Shown here: piece after piece, positions 1 to 11,204 of the stretch | Numbering within the stretch: the first letter of the stretch is position 1 | Layout of the letters: the number at the start of each line of letters is the position of its first letter | From: Maylandia zebra | Taxonomy: Eukaryota; Chordata; Actinopteri; Cichliformes; Cichlidae | Direction: 5' to 3' | NCBI RefSeq assembly: GCF_041146795.1 | Contig: NC_135185.1 | Location: 27,091,529-27,155,528, forward strand | Length of the DNA: 64,000 bases | Position numbers and translations under genes: made by a program | Notes under the pieces: generated by a model | The model's input: only the letters and a program-made list of their open reading frames with translations | What the model was told of the DNA's origin: nothing | The model's database searches: none

Positions 1-551
1 TTGGCGAGGTTAGCAACATGGGGCATGCTTCTAGAAGCCTCGTCAAAGAAAAATGTAGGAGGCAAACTCACGCTCACATATGTAGAGTCCACGTGCCGTG
101 GGAATCCAGAACAGTACTGCAGGATCAATTGCTGGTTAGTTGCTGGAGGGGTCAGGAGTTTCGATCGATGTTGACTGCAGAGTGGTCCAACATACCAAAC
201 ATACTCTCTATATGGTTGGAGCAGGACGTACCACCAGTGTACCTGCATAGGACTAAATGCACCAGGTAAAACCAATTTTTCAACATGCAGGGTTAATTTT
301 ATGAAGGGCCATATTATCTGCATTCTGCATAATAATTTAATGTAGGTCTAAGTACCTAAACCTAGCCTGCTGCGTTATTATTCACTTAATCAATGAATGA
401 ATCAAAAGTAAAATGTGAATTGAAAACCAGTGGGTGTGTAGCCGGTCTGGCCTTAAACTCTTATTGCCGTTAGTTCTCTGCATTGTGTTGTGCGAATGAC
501 CAGAGGAGTCAGCTCTCACTTTGCCAGCTGGGTGGATTTATTCTCCCAGAA
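1..551. other. Unassigned AT-rich sequence at the left edge
   Basis: I recognise no gene here. An 83-codon open frame at 18-269 on the plus strand has no family resemblance that I can see. On the minus strand the part just below 551 directly continues the 'spliced' copy described at 552-645, so it may be a further exon of that transcript. A 32-codon minus-strand frame starts inside the copy and runs across that junction, but it is too short to count as a gene. Confidence 0.4.
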
Positions 552-645
552 CTGTTTAAAATAAAAACAAAACAGTACAGCAACTTCACTTTACTGGACT
601 TCTGCATGAACACCTCTCCTCAGCGGGGCCTCTAGGCGACTGAGG
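552..645 (-). repeat. Intron-less (spliced-looking) copy of the 906-1252 sequence
   Basis: These 94 bases equal 906-967 joined directly to 1221-1252, with no difference that I can see. Read on the minus strand, the 253 bases missing between the two blocks (1220 down to 968) begin GTGAGC and end in a pyrimidine-rich tract with TTGAAG, so they look exactly like a GT-AG intron. The join falls within a shared CACCT, so a microhomology deletion could also have made it. At 551/552 the copy is joined to new sequence at the point where the other copy carries a second donor (CAG, then GTATGT). Confidence 0.7.
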
Positions 646-905
646 TGCAACATTACAACAAATCCAATTACCAAATAATACTGCTAAAATGTATTTATAT
701 TCATATATAACAAACAAAAATGCACTGCATCGTGAACATATAGTGACAATTACCTCATCAACAAAATTATACTTTAGGGAGACTTCATTTACCAGTGGCA
801 ATTTTACATATTTACAGTAAGTTGAAACAGTGAACATGAATCACAAACAAACAGAAGATATAACCAGTTCACATGACACAAAAATAAAAGAGGGAGCTCA
901 CATAC

Positions 906-1252
906 CTGTTTAAAATAAAAACAAAACAGTACAGCAACTTCACTTTACTGGACTTCTGCATGAACACCTTCAAGGGAGAGAGAAGGATAGCGGACCACAT
1001 GAGAAGCCACGTGCATGCTCCTATGCTCTCATCTGAGACATGCTAACTAGCATGTTACAATAAAGTGCTGTACTCGACAGAGAAACAATAATTCACACTA
1101 AAATATCTAACAGAACTATGAGACAAAATGCACAAAGGGAACGAGCAGTGTTTGAATTACTTTTAGTTACTTTAACTGTGTTTATTTGCTCTGTAACTGA
1201 GAACACTAGCGTACGCTCACCTCTCCTCAGCGGGGCCTCTAGGCGACTGAGG
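906..1252 (-). repeat. Intron-containing copy of the 552-645 sequence
   Basis: On the minus strand this reads as exon (1252-1221, perhaps longer), intron (1220-968, 253 bases, GTGAGC to AG after a CT-rich tract), exon (967-906, 62 bases) and then a second donor GTATGTGAG starting at 905. Both exon blocks recur fused at 552-645. The 32-base outer block begins and ends with CCTCAG/CTGAGG, a short inverted repeat. I recognise no protein in it; it may be a noncoding transcript or a mobile-element transcript. Confidence 0.6.
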
Positions 1253-1413
1253 AAAATAGCGCGCAGCTACAGGAAGTGACTTCATGGGAAGTCAAAGGTC
1301 ACACAAACAAAATAAAAGCTCCCAAAATATAAATACAGAAAATAAACATATATAAATAAACACATATACATAACCAATACTGACAAAGCGAGATAACACT
1401 GCAGGATGGATCT

Positions 1414-1779
1414 TTGGTGAAATATAAATTATTTTTTAATACACCCGTTACAGGTGCAACATGTTACAAAGTAATAAAATTGTGGCGCTCTACAACTTTT
1501 AAGGAGTGGAAATGTTACTTTGATTTTTACTTCAGAAAAAGGCAAGAGTGCAATGGTAACGTGCAAACTATGTCCAGGAAACAAGTAACCACCTTATGCT
1601 ACAAATACAACATTGGCAAACATGCATTCAAACAGCATGCTGACACGAAGCTAACAAAGAATGTGACTCGAGCACAGCAGCCAGAGACTGACCTTCAGCA
1701 GGTAACAAAGTCAGGGATGAGGAGTCAGGTTTGTAGCATTGTAGCCTCTATTTCTATCATGTTTCTAGTGTACAGTTGA
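1414..1779 (+). pseudogene. Degenerate BED-type zinc finger fragment (ZBED/hAT-like)
   Basis: A 121-codon open frame begins with a run resembling the start of BED fingers in ZBED and hAT transposase proteins (FKEWKCYFDF). In the neighbouring frame, around 1558-1590, the sequence reads VTCKLCPGNK, which supplies the CxxC of a BED finger. The first frame later supplies KHAFKQH, the histidine end. The finger is therefore split by at least one frameshift and no catalytic domain follows, so this is a relic. Family assignment rests on motif resemblance only. Confidence 0.42.
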
Positions 1780-2284
1780 AGTGGAAATTGCTTTGACATC
1801 TTTTTGACCTGGTTTTCATCTTTGCGTTGAAAACCAAGTAAAGCAAAATACAGATAGGGACACAAACCAGAGTCTCCTGGCTAACAGATGTGTGACTTAC
1901 TTCAGCGCCAAGCCTGAAATCTCCTCATGTGAACTTTGTATTAAAAGAAGACATTTTTTCTTTTATTTCGGTGTCCATTATTGGTAAAATCAATTTCATT
2001 AAGGCTCTAGAGCCAAAATGAGTCTTTCTGTCAGATCCCACCTGTGTCGCTCCAGTGGCACAGACTGACAGAAAGGCATTTATTAATGCCCAACTCACAG
2101 CTTGCTCATAACAACACTTAGCTTTTTGCTGGTTTGTCAAAACTGCATGTATGTAGTTTATACAGTAAAATATAGTTGAAGAACAATAGATATAATTTAT
2201 GTAGTTTCATAATGGTGCGTCTTCTTGACCAGGTCTCCTTTGAAAAACAGATTTAAACTCAAAAGACTTCTCCCTTAATTCAAG
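1780..2284. other. Gene-free stretch with one imperfect hairpin (2024-2075)
   Basis: No coding or repeat family was recognised. An 11-base arm CTTTCTGTCAG at 2024-2034 is the exact reverse complement of 2065-2075. Inside it CTGTG-C-CT pairs with AGTGGCACAG, giving an imperfect stem of roughly 50 bases in all. It could be a folded noncoding RNA or a small inverted-repeat element, but no flanking evidence supports either. Confidence 0.4.
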
Positions 2285-2403
2285 GTTCAAGGTTCTTTAT
2301 TTGTCACATGCATAGTTATACAAGTATAACACACAGTGAAATGTAGCCTGACACGCTCCTCGACATGTGCAAAAAATTGGGGGGGGGGGGGGGGGAAGAA
2401 CAT

Positions 2404-2462
<59 letters not shown>

Positions 2463-3057
2463 TATACATTGGGTGAATGTGCAGTAGTACCAGCAAGCAG
2501 GTGAATTCTGTACATTAATATGAATGGACATCTGACTATTTTACAGGATAGGCAATATAAACATATTTAAAATTAAAGGAATTGAAATGTACATTGTGCC
2601 TTGGTTTAGAGTGTCTGGAAGAGAGTCCTGTCTCAGTCAATTATAGATGATGTGAGAGGGCGGGTGTGTGTGTGTTTAGGGCCCGGATGGCTTGGGGATA
2701 GAAGCTCCTCTTGAGTCTCTCTGTCCTTGCCCGGAAGATGCAGAACCTTCTGCCAGATTGCAGAAGTTGGAACAGTTTGTTGCCAGGATGGGACGGGTCC
2801 TTCAGTATCTGCGCTGCTCTAGTCCGGCATCTCCTGGTGTAGGTGTCCTGAAGCGGGGGGAGAGCAATCCTGCAGCAGCGTTCTGCTGTACGGATCACTC
2901 TCTGGAGAGCTTTTTGGTCCTTCACACAGCTGTTCCCAAACCACGATGTCATGTTCTGTGTGAGGATGCTCTCCACAGCGCCTGTATAGAAAATCCTGAG
3001 GATCTTTGGAGAGACCCTGAACTTCCTCAGTTGTCGTAGGTGATACAGGCGCTGCCT
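2285..3057 (-). mobile_element. 3' part of a non-LTR retrotransposon (L2/CR1-like) with tail and 3' UTR
   Basis: Minus-strand frames from about 3057 to 2641 encode the C-terminal reverse-transcriptase region common in teleost LINEs: RLYHLRQLRKF, then FYTGAVESILTQNM and ALQRVIRTAERC, ending in a run rich in serine and leucine. Below 2641 lies the 3' UTR, ending near 2285 in the phrase 'ttctttatttgtcaca', which is common at the ends of such fish elements. The UTR is interrupted by a 17-base G run and a TA microsatellite. The protein ends with a stop at 2641. It is a fragment and very likely the same insertion as 3457-3785. Confidence 0.75.
2379..2460. repeat. G homopolymer followed by (TA)n microsatellite
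   Basis: An uninterrupted run of 17 G (2379-2395) is followed by about 55 bases of alternating T and A, ending at about 2458. Both lie inside the 3' UTR of the LINE fragment. Length is likely polymorphic and prone to assembly error. Confidence 0.9.
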
Positions 3058-3456
3058 AGCTAATTAAAGTTTAGAAAATATAAATAAATATAAATAAATG
3101 AATGAAAACATAAGCAGAGGAAAATGTATTTATGGATGGATGGATAAGAAGAATAGGTCATAGATTAGTCATACTGTGTACACTGCCTGCACAAATCTTG
3201 ATCTGTTCTGCCACACTGATGATGAATTTTTATAAGACATCAAAACACATAAAGAAATGTTGGTTTATTTCAATATATAATCTTAAGTAAAATTAATACA
3301 TAAATTAATGAATCAATAACATAAGGGTGGGTCTTAAGATTAAGACACTTTGGTTTCATTGTAGGAAGATATAGAAAAATCTTGTTTGGTGACAATTAAA
3401 ATTAAAAAGACACAAAAATAATAATTGGTGATAAGTTTTTTTCTTGTTGTTGTTGT
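3058..3456. other. AT-rich block separating two LINE pieces
   Basis: About 400 bases that do not encode LINE protein and lie between two pieces of one element in the same orientation. There is a short GGAT-type tract near 3132-3146. I see no clear terminal repeats, so I cannot say whether this is a nested insertion or simply decayed sequence. Confidence 0.4.
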
Positions 3457-3785
3457 CTACTGAGCAGCTCGTATAACACACTGACAGAGGACGCTCTTTA
3501 TTTTGCTCCTTCCGAAATTCACCAGGTATGAAATATTTAGTGACCATGTGAGATCATTGGTAATGTGAACACCCAGATAGTGGATGTTCTGCATAATCTC
3601 CATCTCTTCACCATTTATGCAAAGCAGGGATTTTCTAGTATTTTCAGATCTTCTGGAGTCCATACTCATATCCTCTTAGTGGTACTCAGGACCAGGTTAT
3701 TTTCTAGATACCACTCTGTGAGATGTTTAACCCTCTCTTTATAGCACGTCTCCTCATTGGCGGTGCTCAGCAAACCTGATTACAG
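3457..3785 (-). mobile_element. Reverse-transcriptase fragment of an L2/CR1-like LINE
   Basis: The minus strand reads a run resembling ETCYKERVKHLTEWYLENN, a stop/frameshift near 3668, then DSRRSENTRKSLLCINGEE and IHYLGVHITNDLTWSLNIS. This is the palm-to-thumb part of LINE reverse transcriptase, including the YLGV block. It would sit directly upstream of the C-terminal part at 2641-3057, so the two are probably one copy split by the intervening 400 bases. Confidence 0.72.
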
Positions 3786-4005
3786 TTTGCTACACAAAAA
3801 AGCTGCCGTTTTAGAGGGATGTTTGCTTCGGATTGACAACTTTGATTCAGATTGAACTACAACTAAAAAAATAAATGCACAGATATTCATGTTCCTTATT
3901 AGATGGATACTTACATAAATGTCTGTATTACTGCATTTTCTTTCTTTTTTTTTTAAAGGCTTCCAATAAGTTGTACGAGACGTTATATGCTAAGGAAGGA
4001 GAAAA
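3786..4005. other. Short AT-rich spacer
   Basis: No gene or repeat recognised. It separates two LINE fragments of opposite orientation. Confidence 0.4.
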
Positions 4006-4925
4006 GCACTTGTATCGATTGGCTAGGCAGAGAGCTTGAGCTGGAAAGGATGTGCAGCAGGGTGATGGGAATGTACTAATGAGTGAAACAGAGTCTGTTG
4101 AGAAGATGGAAGGAGTACTTTGAGGAGCTCATGAATAAAGAAAATGAGAGCGAGGAGGATGACTGGAAGAGCGTTGGTGAATCAGGAAGTGCAGAGAATA
4201 AGCAAGGAGGAGGTGAGGCTCGCCATGAAGAGAATGAAAAGTGGAAAGGCGGTTATATCCCGCACCTGTGGCGGTATGGAGATGTCTAGAGGAGAGGGCA
4301 ATGGACTTTTCAACTACATTGTTTAACACAATGTGATTGAGTGAGAGGATCCCTGTGGAATGAAGGAAAAGTGTACTGATCTGTGCCTACTAGATAAATT
4401 TGCAAGAACCATAGTAATGTACAGAGGTGTAGCAACTATACAGCGGGATAAAGTTGAGTCATACCATAAAGATACAGAAAAGAGTTTTTGAAACTAGGTT
4501 AAGAAGAGAGGTGACAGTCAGTGAGCAGCTCTATGGCTTCACGCCAAGAAAGAGCACTATAGACGAGTGTTGATGGATAAGTATAGAGAAAATAAGGAGT
4601 TGCAATGCGTCTTTGTGGATCCAAAGAAAGCATACGATAGTGTGTCAAGAGAGGAACTGCGGAGGTGTATGTGGGAGTCAGGATGGCAAAAAAGCATGTG
4701 AAGCTGGGGCAGGACATGTATGAGGACGGTGAGACATGGTGAGGTGTGCTGTAGGGGTGACAGGGTTCAAAGTGGGGGTGGGTTTACATCAGGGATCACA
4801 TCTGGGCCCCTTTTTGTTTTGCACTGGTGATGCACGGGATGACAGATGAAGTTGGGCACGACTCTCCATGGACTATGATGTTTGTAAATGAAATTGTGAG
4901 CTGTAGTAAGAGTAGAAAACCAGAC
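4006..4925 (+). mobile_element. Degenerate RTE-like LINE fragment, plus strand
   Basis: Several plus-strand frames, broken by frameshifts and stops, recall the reverse-transcriptase region of RTE-type elements of fish. At 4083-4170 there is RRWKEYFEELMNKEN; at about 4185-4250, in another frame, RISKEEVRLAMKRMKSGKAV. Further on there are remnants of the EQLYGFTPRKST block (about 4524-4560), a block corresponding to the FVDLEKAYD region (about 4610-4640), and the QGS...PFLF region near 4790-4825. Neither the 5' part nor a clear 3' end is present. It is a dead copy. Confidence 0.68.
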
Positions 4926-5817
4926 GGAAGAGAGCCTACCTTAACAAATCAACAATATAATATAAAGAATAGAATTAATTTTAGCATAAAACAGATAAAA
5001 ATGTAATCAGAAGTTCTGCTAAATTTCAATCACGGCTAGGCAACAGGTCTTTGCCAGTTTCTCTATCCCTATTTTCCTGTACCATGACAACATTTCCTTT
5101 TTGTAGCCGGCATTGTACACTTTGGAGCCCACAGTGTATGTGTGGTGAACAGTTGTTTTTTCCAGACTCATGTTTGGAGACTATAAAAACTAAACCTGAC
5201 AAAATGGAGAATAAGAGCAGACTGAGAAGGATTAGAAAGTCTGCTTATCAACAGTAATTCGATGGAGAGCACATATTTTCAGATTTATAGGTATTATTCC
5301 GGAGAGCAGAGACACTTGCAGTGAGAATGGTGTTATATTACATCGGTCCCAGTGACACTTCAAGCCCCATACACCTTTAATGAGGCAGATTTCAGAAAGA
5401 CTGGAGGTAAAGCCTTACAGAAGCCCTACATGTAAATATCCCAAATTAGGTCTAGTTGAGTTTGAAATATGTGTGTATTTGCACAGTCAGTAGCAAGAAA
5501 GTTTTAAAACAGAGTTAGGTCAAAATCTGTATTCTTTGACAGGAATAACTATATTGAACATTTGAAAAATAAATATGTGGGGCACACTAGCCAGTTCTTC
5601 GCTACCACCACCTTCCCTTCAGGATACCCTTGTCATTTCTCATCCTTCCCAGTCCCTCTGTTTTAAATGGCCTCTCTTCACTCTCTTTAATTGGAGAGTG
5701 TGAGTTTTGTCACCATCTTATTAATGTCTAAGTCTCTGCACGCTTAGGCAGTTCCGCTCCAGTGGGCACATCTGCCCATGTTCATCCATGCAGCCGCAGA
5801 GGTGTCAGACATAGAAA

Positions 5818-5818
<1 letters not shown>
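4926..5818. other. Gene-free stretch
   Basis: No supported gene, RNA or repeat family. The longest open frame (5051-5257) has no recognisable motif. Confidence 0.4.

Positions 5819-5895
<77 letters not shown>
5819..5895. repeat. (AC)n microsatellite, about 38 units
   Basis: An uninterrupted AC dinucleotide run. It creates artificial Thr-His or Cys-Val frames on both strands, which should not be annotated as proteins. Confidence 0.98.
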
Positions 5896-5896
<1 letters not shown>

Positions 5897-6414
5897 TTAC
5901 CCATATGCACATGCAAGGTATTGTCACATGGGCTATTAAAAGTAAAGCTGGACCGATTATGATCCCATTCAGAAAGAGAATAGCTCTCTTGATGTGAATG
6001 ATGGCACATCACATGGTGCAGAGTGGAGTGGGAGTTTCAGTGGAGATGGAGGGGAAAGAGAATTGACAAGAGGAAATGGAAAATGGTATGCAGCCATAGA
6101 AACACGTGAAAAGAGTAAAAGAAAGGAGGGGTAAGGTCTGATGATGGTTCCTATCTATCCAGACTGGTCATTTGAATATTAGCAGTCTGAAAGCCAACAC
6201 ACTTTCAGACTGCACATGCATTTCTGAAGAACAACTCTTCTTCACAACACAGTTTTTGCTGTTGTAAATTAATGTGCAGACTATTAGCCAGAAGCCAAGC
6301 AGTAAGTCTGTTTTATCCCTATGATGAACTTTAATATTATAAAATAACAATAGATAATCACATTTTCCTCCACTTATCTGTGGTTGGAGGGGGTGAAGAG
6401 GGATATTCAATCCC
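5896..6414. other. Gene-free stretch
   Basis: Unique-looking AT-rich sequence without a supported feature. Confidence 0.4.
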
Positions 6415-6900
6415 TCCACTGAGCTGAGGGTCTACCCAGAGCTTCCTTCCAGCTGGACATGCCCACAAAATCTCCAAGTGAATGTGCCTGGGAGGCATCC
6501 TAATCACATGCCCTGAACCACCTCAGTTGGCTCTTTTCAATGTGAAGCAGCACCGGCTCTACTCCAGGCTTCCTCCACATGTCCAACCTCCTCTCTAAGG
6601 CTGAGCCCAGTCATCCTATGAAGGAAACCAATTTCAAACACTTGTATCTGCAATCTCAGTGTCACGGTGACCATCCAGAGCTCATGACCATATGTGATGG
6701 CTGGAACATAAATTGTCCTGTAAATCGAAAGATTTGTGTTCTACTTCAGCTCCCTCTTCATTCCAGCAGTCAAGTACAAAAGCTGTCTATCTTATCCCCC
6801 AAACTCTGTGCATGAACAGAGAAGGGTTTTCACCCAATGCAAATGTGCTCCTGTGCAGTTCCTCCAAAATAAAAACTACACATTGCTGGACGGATGTAAA
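6415..6900 (-). mobile_element. C-terminal fragment of a non-LTR retrotransposon ORF2
   Basis: Read on the minus strand, 6530-6415 corresponds to the SQLRWF...RMPPGRLP...ACPAGRR region typical of LINE ORF2 C-termini in fish. The upstream part (6900-6540) matches the preceding region in decayed form, with many stops. I recognise it from the family's characteristic nucleotide phrasing (for example 'gcatcctaatcacatgcc' at 6498-6515). No intact frame remains. The clade is uncertain. Confidence 0.6.
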
Positions 6901-7129
6901 CCGGTGAGAAGTGGACCGTAAAAGGGAAGCGATAGAAGGTGGGGTTGAACAAGAATGGGAGAAGTGTGAAAAAAAAGATAAAAAATCAAAATATACAGTA
7001 TGAAAAGTACAGACAGTGGACACTTTTCATTGTTTTTAACACTTGGCTTCACTTCAGCTCTTTGTATATTATAACTTCACTCTTCTCCACGGCTGGGTGA
7101 AAAACGGCCCACAGACAAGCTGTAACAAC

Positions 7130-7245
7130 AGATGCTCTTTGAAGGTAGACAAGCCATCAATGGACTTCCAGTGCACTAACAACTTTTGATTTTTATCTGT
7201 GAAAAGCGCTATATAAATACATTTTACTTACTTACCACCACTGCT
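7130..7245 (+). repeat. SINE/LINE-type 3' tail remnant
   Basis: The phrase 'aaaagcgctatataaatac' followed by TTAC repeats (about 7201-7236) is the kind of 3' tail found on many teleost SINEs and LINEs. The body upstream is too decayed to classify. Confidence 0.35.
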
Positions 7246-10200
7246 GGATTATAACTTCAGCTTTTCCCTCAACTTAATCTGATTAAGACAAAAACCACAT
7301 TATCTGAGAACAGCAAAGACTCATATCTGAGGTCCCTAAACCAGGAAGTCCTCCCTGCTATGATTGCACCCTGAGAGCATAGCAACAGGATTTAAGACAA
7401 GCACCATCCTTGGTGACGTATGAACGCCTTTATGCTGAGGAATACGCACATGCACAGAAATGCAGTTCTGCAGGCCTTCTCCAAGTCCACAGAAGACATC
7501 ATCAAAATTCCATGATTTCCGAGCAAGCTCAGAAAGACAAAGGTTGGTTCCTGATCCAAGGCCAGTAACGGTTCTCTGGTTACTCATAAACATATTCCCT
7601 TTTGTATTGTCAATGTGTTTGTCATTTAAAATTACACACTCATAAAAAAAACCCTCACAAAGAAAATATGCAAGTAACTATTTCATAGTTCACAAGAAAA
7701 TGGCATCACAGGCTTTACATGCATACAGTTGTTATATATGCCTTCCTTGCCACTATAAAACTGCACCTTACCACATCTTTACTGATGCCATCCTCTATTG
7801 ATCACCTAACAACAAGTAGCCCAGAGAAATGCATCTGTGCTCATAAATGTCAACATTTTTTAGTGTGCCTCATACTTGTTTCACACTCTACAGAGCAGAG
7901 AATTCACATATTAAAACTGCCCTTCAAGACTTTGAGACAGCACGTGTAATAAAGGATCCAAATAAAGCATTCCTGGTGGAAATCATAAGCATCCAGAGAG
8001 AGCGAGAAAGGCAGAGTGGAACTTTGAGCATGTCAGCTGTTTTTCTGGGCCGTCTCAGAGGAGGGGTTTATGTAAGTGGTTTATTGCGTGCCTGCATCAC
8101 GAAGAGGAGGGGGGGGAGGGGGGGTGACACGGGGCATTTATGAGATTAGCACAAAGTAAACTTCTTCTTAGAGTGGTTTCTCTTGCAGGGGACATCAGCA
8201 TTCGGCAACAGAGACAGTACTGGGCAGGGTGCAGGGTTAACAATCAATTCAGGAATTAGAAAAAAAATGACAACATTAAATGTTCTCTGGAAAAATTAGG
8301 AGATAGAGCAAGAAAGGGACATGTCTTATGTTCCCATTACCTTAAGTGCATAGTGACACCTGAAGCATAGCAGGTGACGGCCGTGGCACATGCACGACTG
8401 CCGTTATGTTGGCACCTGCTAATTTGCTTTACAGTGCAACGTAGGATTGTTCTTACAGTGTATTTCAAGGTTAAAGGTATGAATTATGGCAAATGGCACA
8501 AGTGACTACAGTTATGGAATAAACACAAAATGACAAAGTATTTGGCTCTAAAAGTATAGCGCTTTCACAATATGATATTATGCAACAGGAAAAAAGTTGT
8601 TCCAAGTATCCTGTGAAACAAATCATAGTTCTTGTACAGATTAAAGATGCCTGGGTTGATTCTGTCTCTTCATGAAATCCCAGGCAGACTTGATAAAGTA
8701 GAGGCTGTGGCTCAGTGGGAGCCACACCATCTGTTGCAAAACTTCATATTGCGTTGTTCATATTGTGAAGGATCCATATTCAGGCTTTATATGCCTGTTA
8801 TCGTGCTACAGAATGACTGTGGTACTAGTCGGAAATCTTTGGTCTGCACTGATACTCGATAAGGATGCTTTGCAATGGATAAGAAAGTCCATCACACTGA
8901 CCACAAAACCAACTTTTAGAGAAAATGTGCAAAACAAAACCACTTACCAGATAAACACAAAGCCTCATAGACTGAATGTCTCTTTATTTCTTCATCTATG
9001 AACCTCAATGTGTATCGAAATTTCCACTGAGAGAAAGTGTAGATGTAATGTAATCCACTTTTTATAAAATATCAACCCATTACCTCTATGCATTTCTCTG
9101 AAAAAAAAGGATTTTCAACAGATATTCAGTATTGTTACCTTTTTTTAATAAATGAAGATATTTAAACACTTTATTTTGTCTGTCTGTAGAAAAAGAAATC
9201 AGTTTTTATTCTGTAAATGGTCACAGAAGTCATCCATTTTCTGATTTGTTTTGAAAGAAAAGGGGAGGTTTATCAATCCTACAAACATCTGATCTGATGA
9301 TTGAGTATCATGTGAGAAGTAGAACCATCAATCAGAAGACGACAAACCTAATCTACCACTTCAGGTCTGCTGGTCTTAGAGAGGACGTGAGAGTAGCAAT
9401 ACATCGGGGGAAGGAGTCTCAGCCTCTTCTTCCTCCACAGCCAGTTAGCCACACAGCAACAGCTGGGCACTTTGATTAATTCGTCCGAAGGCAGTGATTT
9501 ATTCATTTGTGAGGGACCCGCATGAACTCCGTAATGGCTTTACATCATGTGCATACAAAGACAACATGCAACATTTGGACTCACTTAATATTTATACAAC
9601 TTTTTTTTTCCTCTTTCCTACTTCTCACCCTCTCACTCCTCTTCGCTTTGCCATTAATCAGTTTTGACAGCTACCAAGAGGAGTGTGGTTAATGTGAAGT
9701 TTTATCATGATTAATTTTGTTTGAAGGAGGTATTTCTGATACATTTTTTATGCGGTATTTGCTTTGACTTTTCTGCTTTTATAGACTCCATCATCGGTTA
9801 TTCTACCTCACCACAGCTCAGATGAGAAATTGGATATTTTTCTTCTGAAACCAGACCATTAAAATCAACTCAGATCTACTCGATTTTGTATCTAATCTGT
9901 AATCTAAGTAACACGTAATGTTTTTTTCCCACTTTCACACAAATCTTTTTTTATAATGTTAACAAGTAAAGCAGATGACTGCACTGATTAATTACCTTTC
10001 CAATACTCAGTTGATGCGTTGTTTTAATAGACACTAACAAAGACGAAAAAAGAATTAGTGTAGCACCTAAACCCTAAAAGTAACCATTTTTGTAAATTTC
10101 CAAAAGAAGAAGCATTAATAGAAAAGTGAATGTAGCACTGTAGCAAAACACAGTATTCATTCCAGCCTCATCGAGAGCTACAAACTATGTTATTTCTTTC

Positions 10201-10256
10201 TGCAGTCTCTCTTTCAAGCTTTTTATCCCTTTTAGCATACTCTCAGGAATGCGCAC

Positions 10257-10289
<33 letters not shown>

Positions 10290-11204
10290 GTGCTGATGCC
10301 AGCATTTTGTGCTTTGTGTTTTCACTCTCAGCTCTTATAATCTGTTTTATCTCAGGTGCTGCCAATAGCAGGTTTAATTAATGAGAGGATATTCTTAATG
10401 TAATTTAGCCTCGAAAGGATTATAAAATGACACATCACTCTGTGGCCTGCAAGGCAATGAGGGATCGTGCAGGAGTGAGGGGTGGAAGGAGAGAAAAAGA
10501 CTTAGCCGAAAGTCTGTATGACTTGTCTTATATTGTAAGCAGCACTTCAAAGTTAAAAGAGTATTAAAAACTGAAAATTACATCAGCTTGTGTAAAACTC
10601 TTTGCTGAATCTGTATGTGCATGCACGTACTTTGTGTATCCTCCATTTACATTTTGTTTTTGCACCTTTGTCATCAGCTTTTCTATCAAGGGGGTTTGGA
10701 TTTATCTTTTAACACAGGGGTGTCCCATACTAATTAAGGCCAGACTGAAAAGCTACTCAGCCTAAAGCATTGCAAAGTGTCATTCTTTTATTGACAGACC
10801 CGAGAGAAGCAAAGACAGGGAAGTGAGAGACACTGGGTTACAAGTAAATATTAAGATCGCTGATGCATGCAACACACTGGGTGAAGGCTTTATGACTGGA
10901 TTCATAACTGGACGGTTACTAAACTATGTGGCTTACCATCACTGTGGTGCTCTCCCTTAACTTTACATTAATGTTTCTCCAAGGCAATATTTTAATGAGT
11001 TGCGTATCATAGTAGATTATTATTAAATATAAATAAAGACTTTATTTTATTGAGGTGTTGTAGACACATGACTACTTAGAGGCTCATCTGCAATCATCTG
11101 GTAACTTCCAGTCATTAGCCGAAAACATGTATTCCCCTAACTGGTGTAAGCACCCTCTTTGCAGCTGATTTCACCTACCAACAGCCAACATCAATACACA
11201 TTTT
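7246..11204. other. Long gene-free stretch of mostly unique sequence
   Basis: I found no exon-like run, RNA gene or clear transposon. Local features are a G-rich patch at 8103-8122, a short (AC)n at 10259-10287, and poly-T and poly-A tracts. Open frames here are short and lack family motifs. Confidence 0.45.
10259..10287. repeat. (AC)n microsatellite, about 14 units
   Basis: Pure AC dinucleotide run. Confidence 0.95.

Noticed and set aside
5762..6012. Open frames on both strands over the AC repeat
   Set aside because: Low-complexity Thr-His/Cys-Val translations of a dinucleotide repeat. The same applies at 61881-62127.
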